NCBI RefSeq assembly: GCF_014652935.1
Contig: NZ_BMZT01000006.1
Span: 62,001 to 126,000 of the forward strand
Direction of reading: 5' to 3'
Length of the DNA: 64,000 nucleotides
Source: Luteimonas padinae
Lineage (GTDB): Bacteria > Pseudomonadota > Gammaproteobacteria > Xanthomonadales > Xanthomonadaceae
The translations under genes and the position numbers were made by a program. Every line of letters starts with the position of its first letter. The stretch's first letter is position 1. The notes below the pieces were generated by a model, which saw only the letters and a program-made list of their open reading frames with translations, ran no database searches and was not told the origin of the DNA. Shown here in pieces: positions 18,379 through 29,184 of the stretch.

Positions 18379-18636
18379 ATGCGCCTGCTCCTGCAACAAC
18401 GCCCCGATGGCCACGAAGCCCCGCGCTTCGTGCAGCTGATGCTGCAGCCCGACCTTCTGGGGGGCTGGACCCTGCTGCGCGAGACCGGGCAGATCGGCGG
18501 CCGCAGCAGCGTGCGCCGCGAGCAGTTCCTCGACCAGGCCTCGGCCATCGCCGCGCTGGAACAGGCGCGCGACCAGCAGCTCAAGCGCGGCTTCCAGCTG
18601 ATGTTCGCGCAGGGCGCCGACGCCGCGCGCCGCTGA
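18379..18636 (+). CDS. Small WGR-domain-like protein
   Basis: 85 residues. The middle ([20 protein letters not shown], about 27-46) resembles the WGR domain core seen in PARPs and in bacterial stand-alone WGR proteins, with W29 and the G-Q-I-G-G turn; the rest ([23 protein letters not shown]) matches the C-terminal helix of such domains. WGR domains in PARP contact nucleic acid; a role here is inferred only. Sits between aroB and hemE on the same strand with its own near-leaderless promoter. Confidence 0.7.
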   Translation: MRLLLQQRPDGHEAPRFVQLMLQPDLLGGWTLLRETGQIGGRSSVRREQFLDQASAIAALEQARDQQLKRGFQLMFAQGADAARR

Positions 18637-18674
18637 GCGCGCGGCGCCACCCACTTCGATACAGGACCAGAGAC

Positions 18675-19748
18675 TTGTCGCAGACCCTCCGCAATGACCG
18701 CTTCCTCCGCGCCCTCCGCCGCGAACCCGTTGACTGCACGCCGGTGTGGCTGATGCGCCAGGCCGGGCGCTACCTGCCGGAGTACCGCGCCACCCGCGCG
18801 AAGGCCGGCAGCTTCATGGCGATGGCGACGAACCCGGAGCTGGCCTGCGAGGTCACCCTGCAGCCGCTGGAGCGCTTCGAGCTCGACGCCGCGATCCTGT
18901 TCTCCGACATCCTCACCATCCCCGACGCCATGGGCCTGGGCCTGCACTTCGTCGACGGCGAGGGCCCGAAGTTCGAGCGCCCGGTGCGCGACGCGGCGGC
19001 GATCGCGAAGCTCGGCGTGCCCGACATGGAAACGGAGCTGCGCTACGTGATGGACGCGGTGCGCGTGATCCGCCGCGAGCTCGACGGCCGCGTGCCGCTG
19101 ATCGGCTTCTCCGGCAGCCCCTGGACGCTGGCCTGCTACATGGTCGAGGGCGGCGGCAGCAAGGACTTCGCGCGCATCAAGGCGATGGCGCACAACGACC
19201 CGGAGGCGCTGCACGCGCTGCTCGAGGTCAACACCAGGTCCGTCATCGCCTACCTCGCCGCGCAGCGCGCGGCCGGCGCCCAGGCGCTGCAGGTGTTCGA
19301 CACCTGGGGCGGGGTGCTGTCACCGGCGATGTACCGTGAGTTCTCGCTGCCCTACCTCGAGCGCATCGCGCGCGAGCTCGAACGCGGCGAAGGCACGGAG
19401 CGCACGCCGCTGATCGTGTTCGGCAAGGGCAACGCCGCCTACCTCGGCGAGCTGGCCGGCATCGGCGCCGAGGGCGTGGGCGTGGACTGGCTGATCGACC
19501 TGGGCGACGCCGCCCGCGTCACCGGCGGCAGGGTCGCGCTGCAGGGCAACCTCGACCCGACCACGCTCTACGGCTCGCCCGACGCCATCCGCCGCGAAGT
19601 GCGCCGCGCGCTCGACAGCTACCGCGACGGCAACGGCGGCTCGCGCGAAGGCCACGTCTTCAACCTCGGCCACGGCATGTCGCCGGGCATGGATCCGGAG
19701 CACGTGCGCGTGCTGGTGGACGAGGTGCACGCGTACAGCCGGCGCTGA
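18675..19748 (+). CDS. hemE: Uroporphyrinogen decarboxylase
   Basis: 357-residue cytoplasmic enzyme of heme synthesis that removes the four acetate carboxyls of uroporphyrinogen III. Signatures: [16 protein letters not shown] near 22-37 (substrate-binding arginines), the invariant Asp in [34 protein letters not shown], and the C-terminal [12 protein letters not shown]. The start is TTG at 18675 after an AGGACCAGAG site; no ATG or GTG fits the conserved N-terminus ([13 protein letters not shown]). Confidence 0.95.
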   Translation: MSQTLRNDRFLRALRREPVDCTPVWLMRQAGRYLPEYRATRAKAGSFMAMATNPELACEVTLQPLERFELDAAILFSDILTIPDAMGLGLHFVDGEGPKFERPVRDAAAIAKLGVPDMETELRYVMDAVRVIRRELDGRVPLIGFSGSPWTLACYMVEGGGSKDFARIKAMAHNDPEALHALLEVNTRSVIAYLAAQRAAGAQALQVFDTWGGVLSPAMYREFSLPYLERIARELERGEGTERTPLIVFGKGNAAYLGELAGIGAEGVGVDWLIDLGDAARVTGGRVALQGNLDPTTLYGSPDAIRREVRRALDSYRDGNGGSREGHVFNLGHGMSPGMDPEHVRVLVDEVHAYSRR

Positions 19749-19823
19749 CCGGCCCCCGGCACAGCCGGGACCGACGCCCGGACCAGGCCGGACCGCGACG
19801 GCGCGGGCCTGCGCACGCCACGC

Positions 19824-22800
19824 CTATCGGCCGTCATCCACCTGCGTGCGCAGCGCATCGATCGTCGCGCCCAGCATCGCCGCGGTCACCGGCTTGCGCA
19901 GGAAGGCGTCGAAGCCGGCCTCGCGGGCCAGCGGCTCGGCTTCGGCATCGGCGCGGGCGGTGACCGCGACCAGCGGCGCAGAAAAGCCGCCCGCGCGCAG
20001 CTGGCGGGCCAGCGCCATCCCGGTGATCCCGGGCAGGTCGAGGTCGAGCAGCGCCATGTCGAAGCGCGTGTTCGCCACTTCGGAGAGCGCCGCCAGCCCA
20101 TGGGGCACGTGGGCCACGTCGTGGCCGAGCGCGCGCAGCAGGCCGGCGACGACGTCGGCGACGGTGGGGTCGTCCTCGACCAACAGCAGCGACAGCCCGC
20201 CCCCGGCGGCCCGCGCCACGGCGCCGGCGGGTTCCTTCGGGGCGGCCGGCGGAGTCGACTCCGGCAGCGGCAGGTCGAGGGTGAAGTCGGTGCCCTGCCC
20301 GGGCGTGCTGTCGAGCTCGATGCGTCCGCCCATGGCCACCGCGAGCTCCTGGCAGATCGCCAGCCCGAGCCCGCTGCCGCCGTAGCGCGCCGCGGTGCGC
20401 GCGCCGTCGGCCTGTTCGAAGCGGCGGAACAGATGCGCCTGCTGCTCCGCGTTGAGGCCCGGCCCGGTGTCCGAGACCACCAGGCGCACGCCGCCGCTCG
20501 CGATCGGCGCGGCCTGCAGCGACACGCTCCCGGATTCGGTGAACTTCACGGCGTTGCCGAGCAGGTTCAGCAGCACCTGGCGCACGCGGCCGGGATCGCC
20601 GAGCAGCCATCGCGGCGTGTGCGCGTCCACGTGCCGGCGGAACGCCAGCCCGCGCCTGCGCGCCAGCGGTTCGACCAGGCCGGCGACTTCGTCCAGCAGC
20701 TCCACCAGGTCGAACGGCTGCGCGACCAGCTCCAGCTTGCCGGCCTCGATGCGCGCGAGGTCGAGCGCATCGTTGACCAGCCGCATCAGGTGCTCGCCGG
20801 CGTGGCGGATGGCGTCGGCATAACCGCGCTGGCGCGGATCCAGCTTCGTGCCCAGCAGCAGCTCGCTCATGCCGAGCACGCCGGTCATCGGCGTGCGCAC
20901 CTCGTGCCCCAGCGTGGCGAGGAAGCGCGTCTTCGCCAGCGAGGCCTGCTCGGCGAGCTCGCGCTTCTCCTCGTTGAGCTGCCAGGCATGGCGGCGCTTG
21001 AGCCGCAGCCGGTAGGCATGGGCGCCCCACAGCAGCAGCAGCGCACCGGAGACCGCGTACACCACCATCGCCAGCGGCGATGTCCACCACGGCGACTGCA
21101 CGTGCAGCTGGATGACCTGGGCCGGGGTCCACTCGTCGTCGGCGGTGCGCGCCTGCACGTGCAGCCGGTACGGTCCCGGCTCCAGGCGCGCGAACACGCG
21201 CTCGCCGGCCGCGCCCGTCTCCACCCAGCCCGGGTCGTAGCCCTCCAGCCGGAAGCGGTAGCGGTGCGCGTGGGCGTCGGTGAACGAGAGCAGGCGCGCC
21301 ACCACGCGCAGGTCGCGATCGTCGTGGCGCAGCGACAGCCCGGACTGTGGCGAGAGCGCGATGCGCTCGTCGCCGCGGCGCAGGTCGATCGACTCGATCG
21401 CCAGCGTCGGCATGCGCTGGCTCCACTCCACCTGCTGCGGATGGAACAGCAGCAGGCCGTCGGCGGTGCCCGCGGCGATGTAGCCCTGCGTGGACATCGC
21501 CACCGGGAATTCGCTGAACTCGTGGCTCGGCAGCCCGTCGCGCACGCCGTAGGTGCGCAGCCGCCCGGCCCCGGGATCGAAGCGCACCAGCCCGCGGACG
21601 GTGGTCAGCCAGACGATGCCGGCCGCATCGACCACGATCCCGCCCGGCGCGACCATCGGCAGGCCGTCCGCCTGGCCGACCCGCTGCAGCGGCTGCAGCG
21701 AGGCGCCGTCCCAGCGCCACGACGACAGCTCGCCGTACCCCGCCAGCCAGACCGTCCCGTCGCCGGCGATGGCCGCGCTGTAGGCGGCCGCGCCGGGCGC
21801 ACCCGGCACCGGCGCGAAGACCCTCGCGCCGTCGTCCCAGGCCAGCAGGCCGGCCGACGTCGCCGCCCAGATCCCGCCATCGGGGGCCAGCAGCAGCTGC
21901 TCGATGCCCGTGGTCGCGTCCAGTCCGCGTCCGGTGCCGCGGTCGATGGTGTCGAGCACGCGCCCCCCGGCGTCGCGTAGCTGGATGCTCTGGTGGCTGG
22001 CCAGCCACAGCGTGCCGTCGCGCTGCTCCACGAACTGGGCGATGCGGCCGACCGGCGCGGCGTCGTCGCTGCCGTCGGCAAGCCAGCGCTGCTGTCGGCC
22101 GCTGCTTGGATCGAAGCGCACCAGGTGGTCCTGGCAACCCAGCCACACCTGGCCGTCGCGCGTCTCGACCACGCCGGTGATGAACAGCGTGCCGCAGGCG
22201 GAGGCCAGGCGATGTTCGACGCGCCCGGTCTCGGGATCGAGGTGGTCGAGCACGCCGCCGCTGCCGACCAGCCAGAGGCCGCGCCCCTGCCCGGCGGTGG
22301 ACGGCGCGGCGCTGTACACGAAGGCGTTGGCCAGCGACGCCGGATCGCCCAGGCGCCGCTGCAGCACGGTGAAATTGCGCCAGTTCGCCGGCAGGTGCCA
22401 CAGGCCGGCGTCGGTGCTCGCGAACCAGAGCCCGCCCTCGCGGTCCTCGTAGGCGCTCGACCAGGCCGGACGCACCAGCCCGCGGCTGGTGGTGCTGTAC
22501 AGCGGGACGTTCGCGACGCGCTCGCCGTGCACCCAGGCCAGGCCGCTGCGCGTGTCCAGCCAGCGCGCGCCCTGCGCATCCTGCAGCAGCATGTTGAGCG
22601 CCCGCCCGCCCAGCACCGGATCGTTCCACGGCAGGGATTCGATGCGGCCGTCGGCATGGCGCACCCGGCCCTCGCCGTGGATGCCCATCCACAGGCTGCC
22701 GGCGTCGTCCATGGCCAGGCCGTCGACCATCAGCGTGCCGAGCAGCTCCGCCGGCAGCCGCGCGAAGCCGTCCCCGGTCCAGCGCGCGACGCCGCCCTTC

Positions 22801-23381
22801 GTTCCCACCCAGAGGCTGCCGTCGCGGCGGTCCACGACCAGGTGCGAGACGCCGTCCGACGGCAGGCTGTCGGGGTCGTCGGGATCGTACCCGTAGCGCC
22901 GGATGCGGCCGTCGGGCGACAGCCGGTGCAGGCCCCCGTCGGAACTCCCGAACCAGATATCGCCGTCGGGCGTGCCGTTGACCGACCAGATGTCGTTGCT
23001 CGCCATCTCCGGCCGCGTCGCACGGTCGTACCAGGTGAAGTGCTCGCGGTCGACGTCGAGCATGGCCAGGCCGGAGGTGGAGGTACCGATCCAGACGCGG
23101 TCGGCGGCGTCGACGTGCACCGACCAGACGAAGTTGTCGCGCAGCCCCTCGCCCACCCGCCAGATGCGGAAGCCGACGCCGTCGTAGCGGGCGAGGCCGT
23201 CGCGGGTGGCGATCCACAGGTAGCCGCGGCGGTCCTCCGCCAGCGCGTTGACGCGGTTGGAAGGCAGGCCGTCGAAGACGCTGATCTGCCGCGGCTGCGG
23301 CAGCTGCGGCATGGAAGTAGCGGCCACGCCCGCCGGCAGCCACAGCAGGCACAGCAGCAAACAGGTCCACCAGCCCCGCAT
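19824..23381 (-). CDS. Two-component-regulator-propeller hybrid histidine kinase
   Basis: 1185 residues. Order: signal peptide (1-21), a periplasmic double seven-bladed propeller of Reg_prop repeats (about 25-640; repeated D-G-L-P, L-W-x-G-T and I-W-x-G blocks), a Y_Y_Y beta-sandwich (about 650-745), one membrane helix (SPLAMVVYAVSGALLLLWG), a short coiled linker, HisKA with His826 (ATLGHEVRTP), HATPase with N, G1 and G2 boxes (LLGNAVKF, SDTGPG, GGSGLGLAI), and a C-terminal receiver (1063-1183) with phospho-Asp 1113 (ALLDLDLPG). It has no output domain, HPt or neighbouring regulator, so its phosphate target lies elsewhere. Such sensors often detect polysaccharide breakdown products, but no glycan-utilisation gene is adjacent. 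A GAGGGGAG site precedes the ATG. Confidence 0.93.
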   Translation of the reverse strand: MRGWWTCLLLCLLWLPAGVAATSMPQLPQPRQISVFDGLPSNRVNALAEDRRGYLWIATRDGLARYDGVGFRIWRVGEGLRDNFVWSVHVDAADRVWIGTSTSGLAMLDVDREHFTWYDRATRPEMASNDIWSVNGTPDGDIWFGSSDGGLHRLSPDGRIRRYGYDPDDPDSLPSDGVSHLVVDRRDGSLWVGTKGGVARWTGDGFARLPAELLGTLMVDGLAMDDAGSLWMGIHGEGRVRHADGRIESLPWNDPVLGGRALNMLLQDAQGARWLDTRSGLAWVHGERVANVPLYSTTSRGLVRPAWSSAYEDREGGLWFASTDAGLWHLPANWRNFTVLQRRLGDPASLANAFVYSAAPSTAGQGRGLWLVGSGGVLDHLDPETGRVEHRLASACGTLFITGVVETRDGQVWLGCQDHLVRFDPSSGRQQRWLADGSDDAAPVGRIAQFVEQRDGTLWLASHQSIQLRDAGGRVLDTIDRGTGRGLDATTGIEQLLLAPDGGIWAATSAGLLAWDDGARVFAPVPGAPGAAAYSAAIAGDGTVWLAGYGELSSWRWDGASLQPLQRVGQADGLPMVAPGGIVVDAAGIVWLTTVRGLVRFDPGAGRLRTYGVRDGLPSHEFSEFPVAMSTQGYIAAGTADGLLLFHPQQVEWSQRMPTLAIESIDLRRGDERIALSPQSGLSLRHDDRDLRVVARLLSFTDAHAHRYRFRLEGYDPGWVETGAAGERVFARLEPGPYRLHVQARTADDEWTPAQVIQLHVQSPWWTSPLAMVVYAVSGALLLLWGAHAYRLRLKRRHAWQLNEEKRELAEQASLAKTRFLATLGHEVRTPMTGVLGMSELLLGTKLDPRQRGYADAIRHAGEHLMRLVNDALDLARIEAGKLELVAQPFDLVELLDEVAGLVEPLARRRGLAFRRHVDAHTPRWLLGDPGRVRQVLLNLLGNAVKFTESGSVSLQAAPIASGGVRLVVSDTGPGLNAEQQAHLFRRFEQADGARTAARYGGSGLGLAICQELAVAMGGRIELDSTPGQGTDFTLDLPLPESTPPAAPKEPAGAVARAAGGGLSLLLVEDDPTVADVVAGLLRALGHDVAHVPHGLAALSEVANTRFDMALLDLDLPGITGMALARQLRAGGFSAPLVAVTARADAEAEPLAREAGFDAFLRKPVTAAMLGATIDALRTQVDDGR

Positions 23382-23484
23382 CGAACTCCCCTCTCGCCCG
23401 CGTTGCCGATGGCATCCCGCGCCCCGCCGGCATCGTCGCAACGCCGCCGGGCCGGCGCAAGCTGCGCCACCGGAGCCCGGGCAC

Positions 23485-23490
23485 TAGAAT
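23485..23490 (+). promoter_or_regulatory. Possible -10 box of the YceI lipoprotein gene
   Basis: TAGAAT in GCACTAGAATCGGCC, 37 bases before the ATG at 23528. Confidence 0.4.
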
Positions 23491-23527
23491 CGGCCGGACG
23501 CCCTGCCGGGCGCTGCAGGGCAACACC

Positions 23528-24178
23528 ATGCGAGCCCACGGATCCCGTCTCCGCCTTTTCTCCATGGGCGTGCTGTGCGCGGCCCTCGCCGCCTGCGGCA
23601 GCGCGCCGCCGCGCCCCTTGCCCGCGGCCGACGGGCCTGCTCCGCTCCTGCCCGTGCCCGCTCCCGGTGCCGCGGTCTATTCCCTGGACCCGGTGCACAC
23701 GCGGATCGCGATCGCGATCGACCACGCCGGATTCTCCAAAGCCATCGGCACCGTGTCCGGGACCACCGGCACCCTGCACCTGGTGCCGGACTCCTGGGAG
23801 GGCGCGCAGGTCGTGGCGGACATCCCGCTGTCGCGCCTCGACTTCGGCGACGGGGACTGGAACCGCGCGGTGGCGGCGGCCGGCCTGCTCGACAGCGGCC
23901 GCCATCCGACCGCGCGCTTCCGTTCGCTCCGCGTCGAACCGCTCGACGCCACGCGCGCGCGCATCCACGGCGAGCTGACCCTGCGCGGCACCACCCGCGA
24001 GGTCGTGCTCGAAGCCGTGCGCAACGGCCAGCGCCGGCATCCGCTGCCACCGTTCCGCCAGACCGCGGGATTTTCGGCCACGGCCACGCTCAGCCGCGCG
24101 GACTTCGGCAGCACCGCCTGGGGATCGGTGATCGGGGACGCGGTGGAGGTGCGGGTCGAACTGGAAGCCAGCCGCTGA
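23528..24178 (+). CDS. YceI-domain lipoprotein
   Basis: 216 residues. A lipoprotein signal peptide with lipobox LAAC (Cys23) leads to a proline-rich linker and a YceI-like lipocalin domain: YSLDPVHTRIAIAIDHAGFSKAIGT near 53, ELTLRGTTREVVLEAV near 150, and FSATATLSRADFGST. YceI proteins bind isoprenoid-type lipids in the periplasm; here it is probably anchored to a membrane. Faces away from the sensor kinase and converges on the DUF836 gene, 4 bases apart. Confidence 0.85.
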   Translation: MRAHGSRLRLFSMGVLCAALAACGSAPPRPLPAADGPAPLLPVPAPGAAVYSLDPVHTRIAIAIDHAGFSKAIGTVSGTTGTLHLVPDSWEGAQVVADIPLSRLDFGDGDWNRAVAAAGLLDSGRHPTARFRSLRVEPLDATRARIHGELTLRGTTREVVLEAVRNGQRRHPLPPFRQTAGFSATATLSRADFGSTAWGSVIGDAVEVRVELEASR

Positions 24179-24182
24179 GGGA

Positions 24183-24404
24183 TCAGCCGAGGAAGCGTTC
24201 CAGGGCCGCGACGTCGAAGGGCCAGCCCAGTTCGCGCCCGGCACCGTCGCGCAGCACCGGCACCCGCTCGCCGTAGCGCGCCTCCAGCGCCGCGTCGCCG
24301 TCGATGAACACGCTCTCGAACTCGGGCGCGCGTGCGGCGGCGAGCACCTCGAGCGCGAGGTCGCAGAGGTGGCAGTCGTCGCGCTGGAACAGGACCAGGG
24401 GCAT
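24183..24404 (-). CDS. DUF836 glutaredoxin-like protein
   Basis: 73-residue thioredoxin-fold miniprotein. The redox motif CHLC is at 11-14, followed by LALEVLAAAR and the conserved cis-Pro turn ERVPVLRD. Matches DUF836 small glutaredoxin-like proteins. No signal peptide, so cytoplasmic. Confidence 0.85.
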   Translation of the reverse strand: MPLVLFQRDDCHLCDLALEVLAAARAPEFESVFIDGDAALEARYGERVPVLRDGAGRELGWPFDVAALERFLG

Positions 24405-24457
24405 GCGCAGGGAACTCTCCGTGGGCGGCGCGCAGCGCGGGCGCGCGCGGGGCGGCG

Positions 24458-24463
24458 GCTATC
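24458..24463 (+). promoter_or_regulatory. -10 box of sdaA
   Basis: GGCTATCATAGGC contains TATCAT, with a start site expected about 28 bases before the ATG. Confidence 0.45.
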
Positions 24464-24497
24464 ATAGGCGCATCCACCAGCCTCCCCCTGGAACGCC

Positions 24498-25866
<1,369 letters not shown>

Positions 25867-25880
<14 letters not shown>

Positions 25881-26274
25881 GCGGGCCTCCGGCGCAATCC
25901 GTGCGGCCGGCGGCCACGCAGTCCGCGCGATTGTGCTTGAGCGCCAGGTCGCGGCCGACCTCGTAGCCCAGCCACGTCGACAGCACGAAGATCACGGCCA
26001 CCATGGCGGCGATCCGCGTGCTGCGGCGCGCGAGGTAGTCGCGCGCTTCCGGGGTCTTGCCCGACAGCAACGCCACCGGCACTCCGAAGGCCCCGGCCAG
26101 GGCCTCTGCGACGCGCCTGGACGCCACGCCGCTGGCCTCGGCGTTTTCGAGGACCCCGGGTTCCAGGCCTGCGCGGGCGGGAAGCCCGGCCCGCGTCCAG
26201 CCGCGGTCTTCCAGTAGCCGCGTCAGCTGCCGGGGGTCGAGGACGATGTCGTCCGGGAGGGGGGCGTCGTGCAT
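25867..26274 (-). CDS. Membrane-anchored HTH-like protein, paralogue 1
   Basis: 135 residues. N-terminal half (about 12-72) is a degenerate XRE-like helical domain ([20 protein letters not shown]), then one membrane helix (about 86-108, [19 protein letters not shown]) and a short tail ending [12 protein letters not shown]. The helix-to-tail segment (G-x-x-VGRD-x-A then D-C-x-AAGRTDC) matches paralogue 2 (26420-26824) closely. With the HTH inside, the two cysteines, seven residues apart, would lie outside and could form a disulfide loop. No homologue of known function is recognised; a signal-responsive or anchoring role is conjecture. Confidence 0.7.
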
Positions 26275-26419
26275 GGGTCACCTGTCCTGGCTGGAGGGAA
26301 CCGCGATGTCCGCATGCGGGGCATGAGGGAACCACGCCGAGACCCGGACAGCCACACGACAACCACACGACAGTCCTTTCAATTCAATGCGTTGCGGCGA
26401 CACGCGGGCCGCTTCGGGA

Positions 26420-26824
26420 TCAGCGGCAGTCCGTACGGCCTGCCGCGATGCAGTCCTCCCGGTCGGCCTTGTCGGCGAAATCCCGCCCCACCAGGAAACC
26501 GACCAGCAGCGACAGCAGGAACACGATGGCCACGCCCACCACGATGATCGCGGTACGGAACTCCTGGTCCGCGGGCGGTGTGCCCGGCGCGGTGTCGCTC
26601 GCCGACCCGGCCGACCGGGGGGCGTCGGGATCCTCCATGCACAGCTCGGCCGGCGTCACCTCCAGCGCCGCGGCCAGGGCCATCCGCGTGTCCAGCGAAG
26701 CCCCGCCGCCAGTTTCGACGCGCTGCACGGTGCGCACGCTCAGGCCGGCGACCTCGGCCAGCTGCTCCTGCGACCAGGCGCGCCGCTCGCGCAGCGCGCG
26801 CACGGCGGCGGGATCGATCTTCAT
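26420..26824 (-). CDS. Membrane-anchored XRE-family regulator, paralogue 2
   Basis: 134 residues. A clear XRE helix-turn-helix (about 8-60: ALRERRAWSQEQLAEVAGLS, RTVQRVETGG), an acidic Pro/Ala linker, one membrane helix (about 90-112, TAIIVVGVAIVFLLSLLVGF) and the tail DREDCIAAGRTDC. Recognition helix residues are intact, unlike paralogue 1. The shared tail suggests a duplication with divergence of the DNA-binding half. Lies between the hom operon end (9 bases away) and paralogue 1; the 145-base gap to paralogue 1 shows no feature I recognise. Confidence 0.78.
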   Translation of the reverse strand: MKIDPAAVRALRERRAWSQEQLAEVAGLSVRTVQRVETGGGASLDTRMALAAALEVTPAELCMEDPDAPRSAGSASDTAPGTPPADQEFRTAIIVVGVAIVFLLSLLVGFLVGRDFADKADREDCIAAGRTDCR

Positions 26825-26833
26825 CGGGGTCGG

Positions 26834-27949
26834 TCATCCAGGGATCGGACCGCAATTCTGCAACACGTCGTCGAGCAGCGCCGCCGCGGTGACCTCCGCG
26901 CCGGCCCCCGGGCCGCGGATCACCAACGGCTGCGCCTGGTAGCGACAGCTCGTGATCGCCACGACGTTGTCCGTGCCGGTCCCGCTGCAGAGCGGATGCG
27001 ACGGCGGCAGGGCCTGCAACCCCACGCTGGCGCCGCAGGCGTCCACGCGACCGACAAACCGCAGCTGCGTTCCGTCGCGCCGCGCCCGTGACAGCCGCGC
27101 GTGCATTGGCACGTCCAGCGCCGCGAGTGCATCGTCCACGTCCCCTGCCCTCGCGGCGGCAAGTGGTGCGGGCAGCAGCGGATCCAGCCGCACCTGCTCC
27201 GCATCCAGCGCGAAGCCGGCCGCACGCGCCAGGATCAGCAGCTTGCGGCGCACGTCCTCGCCGGACAGGTCGATGCGGGGATCCGGCTCCGCATAGCCGA
27301 GCGTGCGCGCCTCGCGGACCAGCGCCGAGAAGGGCTGGCGACCGTCGTGGCGATCGAGCAGCCAGGCCATCGAGCCCGACAGCACGCCCTCGACCGCCTC
27401 GATCCGGTCGCCGCCGGCCACCAGCGCCCGCAGGCTGCGCAACAGCGGCAGCCCGGCACCGACGGTGGCCGCGTCGCCGTGGCGCGCACCCGAAGCCGCC
27501 GCGGCCTCGGTGATGGCCTGCGCGCGTGCAAGGCCGGCGCCGGTGCCCAGCTTGTTGGCGGTGACGACGTGCACGCCACGCCACAGCCATTCCGCGTGCC
27601 AGCCGGCCACGGTGTCGCTGGCGGTGGCATCGACCAGGATGTCGCCGCGCTGCAGGCCGACCGCCTCGACCCACGGCGCCCAAGGACCGCTGCGCGGCGG
27701 CGCCGCGCGGACGCCGGCCAGCGCCGCGGCCGGGTCCTCCACCGCATCCTCCCGCAGCGCCCGCGAGTTGGCGATCCAGGCGAACCGTGGCAGCGCCACG
27801 CCCATGGCACGCAGCCGCGCGCAGCGCGCCACGAAGGCGGTCCCGACCACGCCGGTGCCCAGGAGCGCGAGGCGCGGCATGCGGCGCGGTTCCAGCACCG
27901 GGACCGGTGCCCGCCGCCCTGCGCCGGCCAGCGTGCTGACCACGCTCAT
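26834..27949 (-). CDS. hom: Homoserine dehydrogenase
   Basis: 371-residue NAD(P)-dependent enzyme making homoserine from aspartate semialdehyde. It resembles the C-terminal half of ThrA/MetL without an aspartokinase: Rossmann motif LALLGTGVVGTAF near 27-39, VDATASDTVAGWHAEWL, VTANKLGTG, GAGLPLLRSLRALVAGGDRIEAVEGVLSG in parts, and the catalytic-region YAEPDPRIDLSGEDVRRKLLILAR. No ACT domain. The ATG at 27949 overlaps the metB stop; ATG at codon 24 is a possible alternative start nearer the fold. Third gene of the metX-metB-hom unit. Confidence 0.92.
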   Translation of the reverse strand: MSVVSTLAGAGRRAPVPVLEPRRMPRLALLGTGVVGTAFVARCARLRAMGVALPRFAWIANSRALREDAVEDPAAALAGVRAAPPRSGPWAPWVEAVGLQRGDILVDATASDTVAGWHAEWLWRGVHVVTANKLGTGAGLARAQAITEAAAASGARHGDAATVGAGLPLLRSLRALVAGGDRIEAVEGVLSGSMAWLLDRHDGRQPFSALVREARTLGYAEPDPRIDLSGEDVRRKLLILARAAGFALDAEQVRLDPLLPAPLAAARAGDVDDALAALDVPMHARLSRARRDGTQLRFVGRVDACGASVGLQALPPSHPLCSGTGTDNVVAITSCRYQAQPLVIRGPGAGAEVTAAALLDDVLQNCGPIPG

Positions 27950-29184
27950 GCGTCCAGCCCGGCCAGCACGGCGCAGGCGGCGACCGGGCTGGCATCGCCG
28001 GCCGCGGGGGATGCTGCTTCGGCACGCGCCAGTGCATCGGAGACGTCCGCCAGGAGGTCCGCACAGGCCTCGATGCCGATGGACAGCCTCAGCAGGCCCT
28101 CGGGAATACCGGCCTTCGCGCGCGCGGCGGGCGTCATCGCCGCGTGCGTCATGGTGGCGGGGTGTGCCACCAGGCTTTCCACGCCGCCCAGCGACTCGGC
28201 CAGCGTGAAGCAGCGCAGGCCACCGACGAAGGCGCGCATCGCGTCCTCGCCCCCGCGCAGCTCGACGCTCAGCATCGCGCCGAAACCGGCCTGCTGGCGC
28301 GCGGCCACGGCGTGCCCCGGGTGGGATTCGAGTCCGGGCCAGTACACCCGCGCCACCGCCGGGTGCGCGTCGAGATGGCGCGCGATGGCCTCCGCGTTCT
28401 CCTGGTGCACGCGCATCCGCGCATCGAGGGTGCGCAGGCCGCGCAGCGCCAGGAAGCTGTCGAAGGGCGCGCCGGTGATGCCGAGGGCGTTGGCCCACCA
28501 GGTGAAGCGCTGGTGCAGTTCGGGCGTCGCCGCCACCACCGCGCCGCCGACCACGTCGCTGTGGCCATTGATGTACTTGGTGGTCGAGTGCAGGACCGCG
28601 TCGGCGCCGAACGCGATCGGGGTCTGCAGCGCAGGCGACAGGAAGGTGTTGTCGACCGCGACCAGCGCGCCGGCCCGGTGCGCCGCCTCGACCACGAAGC
28701 GCAGGTCGGTGATGCGCAGCAGCGGGTTGGACGGCGTCTCCACCAGCACCAGCTTCGGCGGCTGCGCCAGCGCCGCGGCCAGCGCGCGCGGGTCGGTCAG
28801 GTCGACGGTGGCCAGTTCGAAGTGGCCCTTGCGCGCCAGCGCGTCGAACAGGCGCCAGCTGCCGCCGTAGGCGTCGTGCGGTACCAGCACGCGGTCGCCC
28901 GGCTCGAGAAGCGCGTGCAGCAGCAGCGTGACCGCCGCCATGCCGCTGGACGTGACCACGCCGCCCGCGCCGCCCTCGAGCTCCGCCAGCGCCTCGCCCA
29001 GCAGGTCGCGGGTCGGATTGCCGCTGCGGGTGTAGTCGTACTCGCGCTTGCCGCCGATGCCATCGAAGCTGAAGTTCGACGACAGCACCAGCGGCGGCAC
29101 CACCGCGCCGAAGGCCGCGTCGTGGTCGATGCCGGCGCGCACGGCGCGGGTGGCCGGCGCGGGCCCGCGGTAGACGGCGCTCAT
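27946..29184 (-). CDS. metB: Cystathionine gamma-synthase
   Basis: 412-residue PLP enzyme of methionine synthesis condensing an acyl-homoserine with cysteine. Fold-type I signatures: YDYTRSGNPTRDLL (52-62 region), TSSGMAAVT, VETPSNPLL, VAVDNTFLSPALQTP and the PLP lysine Lys203 in HSTTKYINGHSDVVGG. The C-terminal tail is Ala-rich and about 20 residues longer than usual. Overlaps both neighbours by 4 bases. An O-acetylhomoserine-using sister enzyme cannot be excluded from sequence alone. Confidence 0.92.
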   Translation of the reverse strand: MSAVYRGPAPATRAVRAGIDHDAAFGAVVPPLVLSSNFSFDGIGGKREYDYTRSGNPTRDLLGEALAELEGGAGGVVTSSGMAAVTLLLHALLEPGDRVLVPHDAYGGSWRLFDALARKGHFELATVDLTDPRALAAALAQPPKLVLVETPSNPLLRITDLRFVVEAAHRAGALVAVDNTFLSPALQTPIAFGADAVLHSTTKYINGHSDVVGGAVVAATPELHQRFTWWANALGITGAPFDSFLALRGLRTLDARMRVHQENAEAIARHLDAHPAVARVYWPGLESHPGHAVAARQQAGFGAMLSVELRGGEDAMRAFVGGLRCFTLAESLGGVESLVAHPATMTHAAMTPAARAKAGIPEGLLRLSIGIEACADLLADVSDALARAEAASPAAGDASPVAACAVLAGLDA

